DNA from: Pseudoalteromonas sp. MMG010
GTDB lineage: Bacteria; Pseudomonadota; Gammaproteobacteria; Enterobacterales; Alteromonadaceae
Assembly: GCF_018100905.1 (NCBI RefSeq)
Contig: NZ_JAGJEG010000001.1
Location: forward strand, 558,001 to 622,000
DNA length: 64,000 nucleotides
Direction: 5' to 3'
Within the stretch, counting starts at the first letter, position 1; every line of letters starts with the position of its first letter. The notes below the pieces were generated by a model. It was not told where the DNA came from and did not search any database. It worked only from the letters and a program-made list of their open reading frames with translations. Position numbers and translations under genes: made by a program. Shown one piece after another: positions 1 to 8,141 of the stretch.

Positions 1-1145
1 TTTAAAAATACATTGGCAGGCCCTCTGGCTGGCTTTGCCGTAATCGCATTTAAAAACTCGAGCAAAGCTGATATTTCTTCTTGCGTTAATGCAAGCGGCT
101 TTATATGTGGCGATAACTGTGGTGATAATGGATCATTAGCATCGGGTTTTGTAAACCCGCCACCTACATTATATAAATTAACTATCCCCTGCATATCGAC
201 AAATAAACCATTATGCATCCAAGGCTTGCCATTCATTACACCGCGTAAACTTGGGGTTTTAAACTTACCTACATCTTGAGCTTTCGCGGTGACATTGTAA
301 CGGCCTAAATCTTGGTTTTTATGTTTATAAAAGGTCAGTCCAATATTATGAAATTTTTGATCGCTAAACATGGCACCCGAATGGCAATTGATACACCGCG
401 CTTTGGTGCGAAATAAATGCAGCCCTAATAATGCAGAGTCTGACAATTTATTTTGATAAATATTTTTGGTGCGCGGATTTTGCTGTTTACTTGCAAGCAT
501 AAAATAATCAAAGTCACTTTTACGCGAAGTAATGGTGCGCTGAAACGTCGCTAACGCCATACCTATACGCTCAACCGTCACCTTTTCATCACCAAAAGCA
601 GCCTTAAACTGCGCTTTATAGTCAGCTATATTTGCCAAACGCTGTTCAAGCTCTGGCAAAGTAAAGTTCATTTCCAGTGGGTCTTGAATTGGCATTAATG
701 CTTGCGATTCGAGCGATAAAGCCCTGCCATCCCAAAAAAAATGTGAACTATAACCCACATTTTCGATTGACGGAGCATTACGTTTACCTTGTTGTCGGTT
801 ATGACCAAACGATTTTTTGCGCCCATCAGCCCATGCTAAATCGGGGTCATGACAGCTTGCACAAGCAATTTGCTCTGAGCGTGATAAGCGTCCGTCGTTA
901 AACAGTTGTTGCCCTAATTTCATTTTGGCTTTTGTAAAAGGGTTACTGCTAGGGAACTTAACGCTATCGAGTAAGCCTAATTCACTATGCTCAACGCCTT
1001 CATCAAGCAAAGGTTTTGGCCAAAACTTGGGGTCTTGAGTATATATTTTTCGTAACTGCTTAATATCGAGATCACTGGCATATACCACGCTTACCCCATT
1101 CAAACACACCGACGCTAACAGTAATAAAATAAAGAAATTAAACAT
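1..1145 (-). CDS. Di-heme cytochrome c peroxidase / MauG family protein (3' end beyond window)
   Basis: Periplasmic di-heme c-type protein of the bacterial cytochrome c peroxidase/MauG family; the gene runs off the left edge, so its C-terminus is missing. The start at 1145 gives a signal peptide (MFNFFILLLLASVCLNG). Two heme-binding CxxCH motifs are visible: CASCH at about residue 95 (bases 849-863, followed by DPD, typical of the family) and CINCH at about residue 251 (bases 381-395). The start overlaps the end of the PepSY-type gene by 8 bases, so the two are probably co-transcribed. Family members reduce peroxide or oxidise a partner protein; the substrate here is unknown. The position behind a TonB-dependent receptor suggests a role in metal or heme handling, which is inference. 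Confidence 0.88.
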   Translation of the reverse strand, partial: MFNFFILLLLASVCLNGVSVVYASDLDIKQLRKIYTQDPKFWPKPLLDEGVEHSELGLLDSVKFPSSNPFTKAKMKLGQQLFNDGRLSRSEQIACASCHDPDLAWADGRKKSFGHNRQQGKRNAPSIENVGYSSHFFWDGRALSLESQALMPIQDPLEMNFTLPELEQRLANIADYKAQFKAAFGDEKVTVERIGMALATFQRTITSRKSDFDYFMLASKQQNPRTKNIYQNKLSDSALLGLHLFRTKARCINCHSGAMFSDQKFHNIGLTFYKHKNQDLGRYNVTAKAQDVGKFKTPSLRGVMNGKPWMHNGLFVDMQGIVNLYNVGGGFTKPDANDPLSPQLSPHIKPLALTQEEISALLEFLNAITAKPARGPANVFL

Positions 1146-1707
1146 AAAAAATATACACCGTGGGGATCAACCCACCTACAATAACTAACCAGCCTCTTTT
1201 TAATCGCCAAGGACTGTATTTTCCTTTAACCATAAACAAAGCCGACAGGGCCAAAAAAATTAACATACCAGCATAGATATCAGAAAAAACAACCCAGCCT
1301 TTTTTCGCTTCGTTTAAATGCAAGGTATTAAATTGCTTAAATACCGCGCGCTCAGTAACACGTTCATATACTGCCGTTTGCCGTGAAAAATTAGCGGTTA
1401 ACGTCCCGCCCTCGGCAAAAAATAGTTTGTATTGCTGCACCGACTCCCAATAGCTGGCCTTTATGGCCTCATTAAACTCAAACAAGGTACTAAGCTGCTC
1501 ATTTAATTGCTCATCTGATAAAGTATTTTTAGCCTTAAAGGGTTTCTCTACACGCTCAATAATATAGTTCGGATTCCAATCTGCAATATGGTTTAACGCA
1601 ATGCCCGAAACAGCAAAAACTAATGTTAAACCAATGCATAAATAACCAATATCGCGGTGTAATGTTCGGTTTAAACGAAACCAAAAATTAGCCGATTTTC
1701 TAGTCAA
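1138..1707 (-). CDS. PepSY-associated transmembrane protein
   Basis: A 189-residue inner-membrane protein resembling the PepSY-associated TM helix family. It has a first membrane helix near residues 17-40, a periplasmic loop of roughly 100 residues, a second helix near residues 140-160 and a C-terminal helix near 170-189. Histidines next to helices (LHRD near 16, NHIADW near 39, LHLNEAKKGW near 130) resemble those seen in PepSY-type reductase membrane domains and could bind heme. It overlaps the DUF4920 gene upstream by 8 bases and the di-heme cytochrome gene downstream by 8 bases. A role passing electrons between the quinone pool and the cytochrome is inference. Assignment to the family is fairly sure; function is not. 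Confidence 0.75.
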   Translation of the reverse strand: MTRKSANFWFRLNRTLHRDIGYLCIGLTLVFAVSGIALNHIADWNPNYIIERVEKPFKAKNTLSDEQLNEQLSTLFEFNEAIKASYWESVQQYKLFFAEGGTLTANFSRQTAVYERVTERAVFKQFNTLHLNEAKKGWVVFSDIYAGMLIFLALSALFMVKGKYSPWRLKRGWLVIVGGLIPTVYIFYV

Positions 1708-2161
1708 GAACTTTTACCCCAATCGGTGAAAGTTGATAAATAGACATACTCTCGGTTACATCAGTGCTGTCGAAAGCTTCACCTTTACGTTTTGCGATTT
1801 GTGCTTGATATTGCTTTGTTTGTTTTAAACTTAGTGCGATTTCTTGTAATTTCCCTGTAGCTAACGCTTCACGCCCTTTGGCATATAATGGAAATACCAT
1901 ATCGCCATCACGTACTTTTATGCGTAGTTTTTCAAATTTTGCATCAGAGGCAAGCTCCATCCAACAACCACGGTGGCTACATACTCCAACAATAGTGCCT
2001 TTAACGGTGACATTTTGATGTAGATACGCTTCTGGGTTGGCTAATATTGCCGATATTTTAACTTGTGAATCTGCGTTAACCGCTTTACCAAACGTTAATT
2101 CTTTTGCTTGTATGTTCAGTGCGCTAAGCCATAGCATGGTAATAAGTAGTAATTTTTTCAT
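1700..2161 (-). CDS. DUF4920 family periplasmic protein
   Basis: A 153-residue exported protein with a signal peptide (MKKLLLITMLWLSALNIQA). The core carries the motif VCSHRGCWMEL near residues 60-70, with a Cys-rich GCWM turn characteristic of DUF4920, a family of OB-like beta-barrel proteins without established biochemical function. It lies 20 bases downstream of the TonB-dependent receptor and overlaps the PepSY-type gene, so it belongs to the same transcription unit. The two cysteines could bind metal or form a disulfide. Family recognition is from the motif and length only. Confidence 0.7.
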   Translation of the reverse strand: MKKLLLITMLWLSALNIQAKELTFGKAVNADSQVKISAILANPEAYLHQNVTVKGTIVGVCSHRGCWMELASDAKFEKLRIKVRDGDMVFPLYAKGREALATGKLQEIALSLKQTKQYQAQIAKRKGEAFDSTDVTESMSIYQLSPIGVKVLD

Positions 2162-2181
2162 GTTTTATCCTGCGTTTTAAA

Positions 2182-4914
2182 TTAATTAAATGAGTAAGTT
2201 AGGCCTAACCAAAATTGCCTACCGACCTCTATTCCGCTACTGTTTGCGTTAACGCTATAAGTTCTTGCGTCGAACAAGTTACTAATATCTGCACGAAATC
2301 GTAAACGGTGATTTTCGAAAAGCTCGGGTTGCCACGTGAGTCCCATATTAACCAGCACTCTTGATTGTATATAAACCTTTTGATAAGTCGGCACTAAAAC
2401 AGCACTCGTCTGACATTCTGGGCACGCACTGCTCACTTGGTCTGTTTCGCTGTAGCCGCCTGTTAATTGGGCACTATCGTAACCTTGGCTGTAGTTACCA
2501 GTAAACGAAGTGGTTAAGTTGTCAAACCATTGCGTAGACCAGCCAAAACTGGCCATTAGTGGTCGTGCAAAATTTTCGTTGATCAGATCTAAATCGGCTT
2601 TAGAAATAAGATCTCCTTCGTACATAACTAACTCATCAAGGGGGACATTATCTGCAGAGGTATCATAGTCATCAACATTAGAGTAATTGTCGGTCACTGA
2701 GGTATTAAACCAAAATGAATGGTTTTTATATTGTGCATTCCAAGCAAAAGTATAACGTTCGCTATGACCATAACCGGCATTGTTTACTTGTATATATGAA
2801 AAACCGTCATTTTCTAACACAACATCTGATTCGCGCGCGAGTTGATCGTACTTATTACGTTTGACGTATTTTATCGAAAAATGACCAAAATGTTTTGTTG
2901 ATTGTTTCCAGCCAATAACAAACTCATCATCATAAGGTGACTTTACATCCGTGTATCGGTATTTATAGTCGGCCACACCCGATGAGGTAAGCCAGCTTTG
3001 TAGATAGCTATCGCGAATAGGACGGTATTGAGTATATGAAGGTAATTGCTGTTCGCGCACCTTATAGGTTAATAAACCCGCATCGTAGTAACGGCTAGCG
3101 CCTAAAATAGCCATACTGTTACCATCATTAAACACGTCTATACCCAAAGAAAGTCTAGGTGAGAAATTTAAATTTTGAAAAAAGTCATCATATTCAGCTC
3201 GTACAGCTACGGTGGCGTTAACCCGACCCACTTCAATGGCATCTGAAAAAAACATGGCATATCGCATTAAATCAACCGCAATATGTTCTTGTGGTCTGAC
3301 TATTCGTGACTGAAAATATTGCGGTGTAGTGGCCACATTATTTGAGTACGCTAAAATATGCTCGGGGTTATTGAGGTCTAATTCTCCCCCTAACTGCGTC
3401 TCTAATTGCGCTAATGGTTGATAGTAACTTAGCTCAATACAGTCAAGTGTGTAGCCACTGCAATTTAACGCTGTACCATCAAGTGCTGTGGAGTACTGTA
3501 ACGCCGAATTATAGTAATAGCTGTCTTGATCTCTATCGCGTTTAATACTTTCATAATCAATATTTGTACCAAATTGAATGTCATGGGTACTGCCCATTAA
3601 CTTATGGCTATCTAAGGTAAACTTGTTTTTCCAAGCAAAGCTGTCTTGGGTTTTATCAAGATCACCATCACCACCTTCAAGCGATACTGGCACTAAGTCT
3701 TCCGAGTTACCATCGGCGTATTGCCCCCACTCTTTTCCTTTAGCTTGAAGCCAAATGTAATAATGGGCCGGTGCTTCTCTAGAGTTTTCACTACGGCTAA
3801 AATTAAGCTTAGAATCCAGTCGTGCCCACGAAAAGTTATGCTTTATATTAAGTGCACTGCCAATGGCTCCACCATCAATAATGTAGTCGCTGTTTAGGGT
3901 GTCTTTTTTATAATTATGATTTTCATATGGCGCATAAATAAAAGACAGATCTAAATTATCAACCCACCCTTTTCTGTAACTGTATTTTATTAATGCATTG
4001 GTATTTCTACGTTCTTGCGTTTTTGTCTGTTGTAGCGATATATCTGAAATTACGCTTTCTAAATAACTCACATTGACTAACAAACCGTGTCGGTCATTAA
4101 ACTTATGATTTAAGCTCATGTTGTAGTTATTTTTTTTAAAAATTGGCGGTTCTTCTTCAGCCAATTCGGTATCATTTTCACCTTCGTCTTCTGGGGTTAT
4201 TGTATGATAACTCCCCCAATTACTTTGCGTACCGCGATAACCAAAAATAAACGAGGTTTTATCATCGTCGAATGGACTTTGTGTTTCAACTTCAACAACC
4301 CCACCAGAAAAATTACCATACTCTGCGGGGATATTGTTATCGTAAACACTAATAGAAGACACAATTTGATGATTTACATTCATCGTTTGCACTGCGCCTT
4401 CAATATCATTTGCCGAGCCACCTGTTGAAGCAGGGTCTTGACGAGAGTTATAGTTTAAACCATCAATATAAAACCCCGTTTGCCACGGTTTTCCTCCAGA
4501 AATAGAAATATCCTGCGCTTTTATTTCTTGTAAAGAGTCGATGGAATAAGCACTCTCTGATAGTTGAACACCTGGCAGTAAGGCAATTAACTCGTTAATA
4601 TCGCCGTTCCCTTTTGGCGCATTTTCAATAAACTGTTTGTCTAAATAATAGCGGCCAATTACTTCGGGGGTTTCTAGCCCGATAAAACGCCCATATACTT
4701 CTATATGCTCTAATGCTTTTTCTTGCTCTAAACATGTTTGCATTGTTTTAGGGCTTTGCTCACTTTTTTCAATACGCTCAAGGCAGCGCATTAAATGAAG
4801 CTCAGTTGCAAAAAGCGTTTCGGCTAACTCGCTATAGTCTGTTGCCTGACCTTGTTGTGCCAAAGCAAAAGGTGAAGCAAGCGTAAGAAAAGTGGGAAAC
4901 AAGATTCTATTCAT
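2182..4914 (-). CDS. TonB-dependent outer-membrane receptor
   Basis: A 910-residue outer-membrane receptor. After a signal peptide (MNRILFPTFLTLASPFALA) there is an unusual charged and Cys-containing stretch of about 50 residues, then a TonB-box-like IEVYG near residue 73, a plug domain (ELIALLPGVQ, DGLNYN, EYGNFSGGVVEVET) and a long beta-barrel of aromatic-rich strands ending in the typical C-terminal LTYSFN. It lacks the N-terminal carboxypeptidase-like domain of the Alteromonadales oligosaccharide receptors. Loops hold the pairs CSGYTLDC and CPEC. The ligand is unknown. The Fur-box-like site ahead of the upstream lipoprotein gene and the di-heme cytochrome downstream suggest a metal or heme-related ligand. 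Transport would need TonB-ExbBD encoded elsewhere. Confidence 0.92.
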   Translation of the reverse strand: MNRILFPTFLTLASPFALAQQGQATDYSELAETLFATELHLMRCLERIEKSEQSPKTMQTCLEQEKALEHIEVYGRFIGLETPEVIGRYYLDKQFIENAPKGNGDINELIALLPGVQLSESAYSIDSLQEIKAQDISISGGKPWQTGFYIDGLNYNSRQDPASTGGSANDIEGAVQTMNVNHQIVSSISVYDNNIPAEYGNFSGGVVEVETQSPFDDDKTSFIFGYRGTQSNWGSYHTITPEDEGENDTELAEEEPPIFKKNNYNMSLNHKFNDRHGLLVNVSYLESVISDISLQQTKTQERRNTNALIKYSYRKGWVDNLDLSFIYAPYENHNYKKDTLNSDYIIDGGAIGSALNIKHNFSWARLDSKLNFSRSENSREAPAHYYIWLQAKGKEWGQYADGNSEDLVPVSLEGGDGDLDKTQDSFAWKNKFTLDSHKLMGSTHDIQFGTNIDYESIKRDRDQDSYYYNSALQYSTALDGTALNCSGYTLDCIELSYYQPLAQLETQLGGELDLNNPEHILAYSNNVATTPQYFQSRIVRPQEHIAVDLMRYAMFFSDAIEVGRVNATVAVRAEYDDFFQNLNFSPRLSLGIDVFNDGNSMAILGASRYYDAGLLTYKVREQQLPSYTQYRPIRDSYLQSWLTSSGVADYKYRYTDVKSPYDDEFVIGWKQSTKHFGHFSIKYVKRNKYDQLARESDVVLENDGFSYIQVNNAGYGHSERYTFAWNAQYKNHSFWFNTSVTDNYSNVDDYDTSADNVPLDELVMYEGDLISKADLDLINENFARPLMASFGWSTQWFDNLTTSFTGNYSQGYDSAQLTGGYSETDQVSSACPECQTSAVLVPTYQKVYIQSRVLVNMGLTWQPELFENHRLRFRADISNLFDARTYSVNANSSGIEVGRQFWLGLTYSFN

Positions 4915-4994
4915 TGGTGTTTTCTATCTAAATGAGTGCATTTCTAAAACATTAGAAATCATCTATAAATTGTATTATTCGATCGAATTGAGTT

Positions 4995-5026
4995 TGTTGC
5001 ACTGCAAGCTAGCTTGCAGTGCAACA
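4995..5026. repeat. 32-bp perfect palindrome between lipoprotein and receptor genes
   Basis: The 32 bases centred between 5010 and 5011 are a perfect inverted repeat with no spacer (left arm TGTTGCACTGCAAGCT). It lies 12 bases beyond the lipoprotein stop codon and about 80 bases ahead of the receptor start, inside the proposed transcription unit. No T-run follows on either strand, so it is not a standard intrinsic terminator. It could be an mRNA-processing or stabilising hairpin, a leaky attenuator or a protein-binding operator. Confidence 0.85.
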
Positions 5027-5037
5027 GTAACCGCAGG

Positions 5038-7794
5038 TTAGTCACCTAGTGGAGTATCGTCTTGTGTATCGACAATACCATCGTTATCACTATCTTCATC
5101 AAGGACTAGACCAGAGGCAGCAATATCATCATCGCTCACATCAAGCATAAAGAAGTTAGGGAAACCATCATGATCGGTATCAACCGATGCAATTGTACTG
5201 CCTGGGAAGTCATCGTAACTTGTATAGTACTGCGCAAAATTGGCATTTAATGCTAATTTATCTGCATCACCATTCACATCATGTGCTATAAGCTCAATGA
5301 CTTTCGTTGTTTGACCACTATAAAAGTTAATTTTAACTAAATCTTCCATCATGTTTTGGATGTCATTGTCTGATAGTGTCAGCACTTTAGTGGTTAAGCT
5401 GGTTACACGGCTATTGATACTCTCTACTGCATTTTGGTAGAAGGTAACATAATCAGTAATATTTATTGCATTCGCTTTGACGCCGTAGATATAGCTATCG
5501 TAGCCTAAACTTGTATTTGAAACGGTGCCATTATTTAGTAGATAAAGTTCTAAATAACCTAATGCCGCCTCGATAAGGGTTGTATCATCCGTTGCAATAA
5601 GAGTATCAATGTTAGCTAGCGCTAGATCTAATACCGTTTTTGACTTTGTAAAAACAGCATATTTTAATAAGCTGTTTGCTAAGTCTAAATAGGCTTCAGT
5701 TTGCTCTTCTAAATCATCAAGAATAGCAATTTGCGTTAACATAACATCTGCAATTGCAGACACTTTCTCACTATCGCCAACAACCGCATAGGTATGAAGT
5801 AGATGATTTTGCGTTGAAATAATATCAGAAGTAGCAATACCCGAATCGACACCATAGTAATCATTTACTAAAGTTTCGCATACTTGAGCTTGCGCTTGTG
5901 CATCACCACCATAACTCATAGTTAATTCAGTAACACGAAAACAACCTGAGCGACCTGTTACATAAACGTCTGACCACTGTTGGTTTATATAGCTATCAGA
6001 AATAATTAAGTCACTCACTTTACCTAATATTTCAAGCGCACTACTTGTATAGCCTAAGTTAGCAAGTTGTATTGCTGCACCATCACCAGAATAACTTTCG
6101 ATTAGTGTTTCAAATAGACCACGTAAGTAAAAATCGTCTGAATAGTATGTCGTTGCAGAAGCAACCCCTGCTTCTATGCCATTGCCTGCAATAACATCGC
6201 TTATAATCGTACTTGAGTAAAGGTTTTCGCGTGCGCTTGATTGATAAAAGCTACTGCCAAATTCATCCACTAATTTAATGGGAATATTAACTTCGGCAGT
6301 TGGATAATAACGTGCAAAAATACCTGACAGTTCACTAATAGCAAACATGTAAGACGTTCTATGATCTCGGGTAGCATCAACATATTCACCCAACTCATAA
6401 ACATAATCTTCGTCGTAATTTACTTCGCCATACAAAGCGAGTAACTTAGCCATATATTCTTTTGTTTCTTCTTCTGCATCTATATTGTAAAAATGAGTAA
6501 TCGCATAGCTCAAGTACACCCCTTTAATACGATCAGAAGGTTCATCGGTATAATTACCGCTCACGGTTTCAATTCGGTAGCCTGTTTGCTCTGCAAGTTC
6601 GGCAAAGTGTTGGATTGCCTCAACGGCAAGTTGATAGTTTTGCTCGGTTTTATCGCTTAAGTAAGTTGCTACAGCGATACTGGCATTTTCATCAAATGAA
6701 GTTAAAAAACTACCATAGGTTGAATCGTATTCTTCTTCTCTTATTGCATCGGCATAAAGCTTTAAGCTAGTTAATAAACGGTTGGCTTCGGTTGTTTGAC
6801 CGGCTGCGAGGTAATCGCGGATCAAGCCTAAGAAAAAGCCTGCATCGCTTGAATTAATGTTATTTAGGCCTTTCTCACCTAGGTAAAGATTGTAGTTTTC
6901 TTCTGCAAGCTCTCTCAGCTCTAATGCTTTATCAAACAACTCTCGAGAATCAAGTGCTTCAGCAGATGCGTTATAGGCTTTTGCTTTACTGTACACATCT
7001 GAAATTTCATCTATGGTTGATTGGCCTGTTTCATCAAATCCTGAAAAATAATAGCTGGCAGCTAAATCAATATTTATCGTGTCTTGGGTTGCATCATCGG
7101 CAATATTTACTTTAATACTTTGCGCTTTAGCAATGTGCGATTTTTCTGAACTGTAATAATACGTAAGCTTATCTTGGTTAGTCACCATAGCGGCTTGCAG
7201 CGCTATAGTTGCTTCAATAGGTTGTTCGATAACCCCATCGGTATAACTTACAACAAATGATCCCGAAATAGCAGAAAGCTGCTCGGCTTGATAAGTCACT
7301 TCACCTGTAGAAGATAAAGTTAGGATACCGCTTTGCGGTGCTTCAACTAATGTAAAAACAATATCATCGCCATCTACATCAATAACATCGAGGGTTGCCA
7401 CTGTTTGCGCAGAGGTGGTGACATTGATGGCAGTAGTAGAAAGCGTTGGTGCATCGTTGACAGCCGTTACAGTAAAGTTAACTGCTGCTTGGCTAGTTTG
7501 ACTGCCATCTGATGCCTGTACGACAACACTGTCTGAGCCATTAAAGTCAGCATTTGGACTATACGAAAAACTACCATCGGCATTTAATGAAAACACACCA
7601 TTTGAAGCAGCATTAACAACTGTATAACTTTTTGCATCGGTTGCACTTACTGAACCTTCCACTGCGGTGTCTTCTGAGGTAGAAAGCGAATAGCTAACCT
7701 GACTAAACTCAGGTGCAGAATTATCACTACCGCCTCCACAAGCGGTAAGAGTACTGGTGATAGCCAACGCTAATAAAGTCCGTGATGTTTTCAT
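5038..7794 (-). CDS. Large outer-envelope lipoprotein with cadherin-like domains and calcium-type repeats
   Basis: A 918-residue lipoprotein. The N-terminus is a lipoprotein signal with lipobox LTAC and lipidated Cys19 followed by GGGSD. Two cadherin-like/Ig-like repeats follow (about residues 28-115 and 115-200; motifs DGSFSYSPNADFNGSDSV and VNDAPTLS). Residues of about 200-860 are mainly predicted helical with TPR-like spacing and no family I recognise. The C-terminus has Asp-rich thrombospondin-type-3-like calcium repeats (DTDHDGFPNF, DEDSDNDGIVDTQDD). It is the first gene of the block, 123 bases ahead of the TonB-dependent receptor and behind a Fur-box-like site. It may be a surface partner of the receptor, but this is inference. 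Confidence 0.85.
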   Translation of the reverse strand: MKTSRTLLALAITSTLTACGGGSDNSAPEFSQVSYSLSTSEDTAVEGSVSATDAKSYTVVNAASNGVFSLNADGSFSYSPNADFNGSDSVVVQASDGSQTSQAAVNFTVTAVNDAPTLSTTAINVTTSAQTVATLDVIDVDGDDIVFTLVEAPQSGILTLSSTGEVTYQAEQLSAISGSFVVSYTDGVIEQPIEATIALQAAMVTNQDKLTYYYSSEKSHIAKAQSIKVNIADDATQDTINIDLAASYYFSGFDETGQSTIDEISDVYSKAKAYNASAEALDSRELFDKALELRELAEENYNLYLGEKGLNNINSSDAGFFLGLIRDYLAAGQTTEANRLLTSLKLYADAIREEEYDSTYGSFLTSFDENASIAVATYLSDKTEQNYQLAVEAIQHFAELAEQTGYRIETVSGNYTDEPSDRIKGVYLSYAITHFYNIDAEEETKEYMAKLLALYGEVNYDEDYVYELGEYVDATRDHRTSYMFAISELSGIFARYYPTAEVNIPIKLVDEFGSSFYQSSARENLYSSTIISDVIAGNGIEAGVASATTYYSDDFYLRGLFETLIESYSGDGAAIQLANLGYTSSALEILGKVSDLIISDSYINQQWSDVYVTGRSGCFRVTELTMSYGGDAQAQAQVCETLVNDYYGVDSGIATSDIISTQNHLLHTYAVVGDSEKVSAIADVMLTQIAILDDLEEQTEAYLDLANSLLKYAVFTKSKTVLDLALANIDTLIATDDTTLIEAALGYLELYLLNNGTVSNTSLGYDSYIYGVKANAINITDYVTFYQNAVESINSRVTSLTTKVLTLSDNDIQNMMEDLVKINFYSGQTTKVIELIAHDVNGDADKLALNANFAQYYTSYDDFPGSTIASVDTDHDGFPNFFMLDVSDDDIAASGLVLDEDSDNDGIVDTQDDTPLGD

Positions 7795-7861
7795 TTTGTA
7801 TCCCTTAAGATAACTTTTAACTTTGTTTTTTTAATGGCTTGTCACTATACATTAATATTAA

Positions 7862-7876
7862 TGATAATCAATATCA
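7862..7876 (-). promoter_or_regulatory. Fur-box-like operator
   Basis: The 15 bases TGATAATCAATATCA match the Fur 7-1-7 consensus TGATAATNATTATCA at all but one position. The site lies 68 bases upstream of the lipoprotein start codon, where a promoter would be expected, within an AT-rich stretch that extends the hexamer pattern (ATTAAT, ATTATC). It suggests iron repression of the lipoprotein-receptor-DUF4920-PepSY-cytochrome unit. Binding is inferred from sequence only. Confidence 0.7.
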
Positions 7877-7999
7877 ACAACATTAACATTTACACTTACT
7901 TTGAAATTATTGTGTTTTATATAAGCGTATTAATTTAAAAAGCGAAGAGATAGGAAATGAAAAACAATTTGATAATATTAATTATTTTTTAATTTTATT

Positions 8000-8036
8000 G
8001 GCTGTTTAAATTAAATCTATGCAAATTTAAACAGCC
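8000..8036. terminator. Stem-loop after the M16 protease gene
   Basis: A perfect 13-bp inverted repeat (GGCTGTTTAAATT paired with AATTTAAACAGCC) with an 11-base loop. It lies about 105 bases beyond the protease stop codon. No T-run directly follows on the minus strand; a T6 run follows on the plus strand after a short gap. It may mark the protease transcript end, but a processing hairpin is equally possible. Confidence 0.45.
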
Positions 8037-8141
8037 GAATAGCTTTTTTATCCTTTTTAATTTTAACCTAAGCTAGCAAAAGCATTACCCAAAAACTGTA
8101 AATACTTTGTAACAACAACGGGCATGCTTGGGTTACTGAAA

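Larger units (their letters stand above)
7795..8141. other. 347-bp intergenic region
   Basis: This AT-rich gap separates the M16 protease gene from the lipoprotein gene. It holds the promoter region and Fur-like site of the lipoprotein gene at the left and a stem-loop at 8000-8036 toward the right. No open reading frame with a plausible ribosome-binding site was seen on either strand. Confidence 0.6.
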
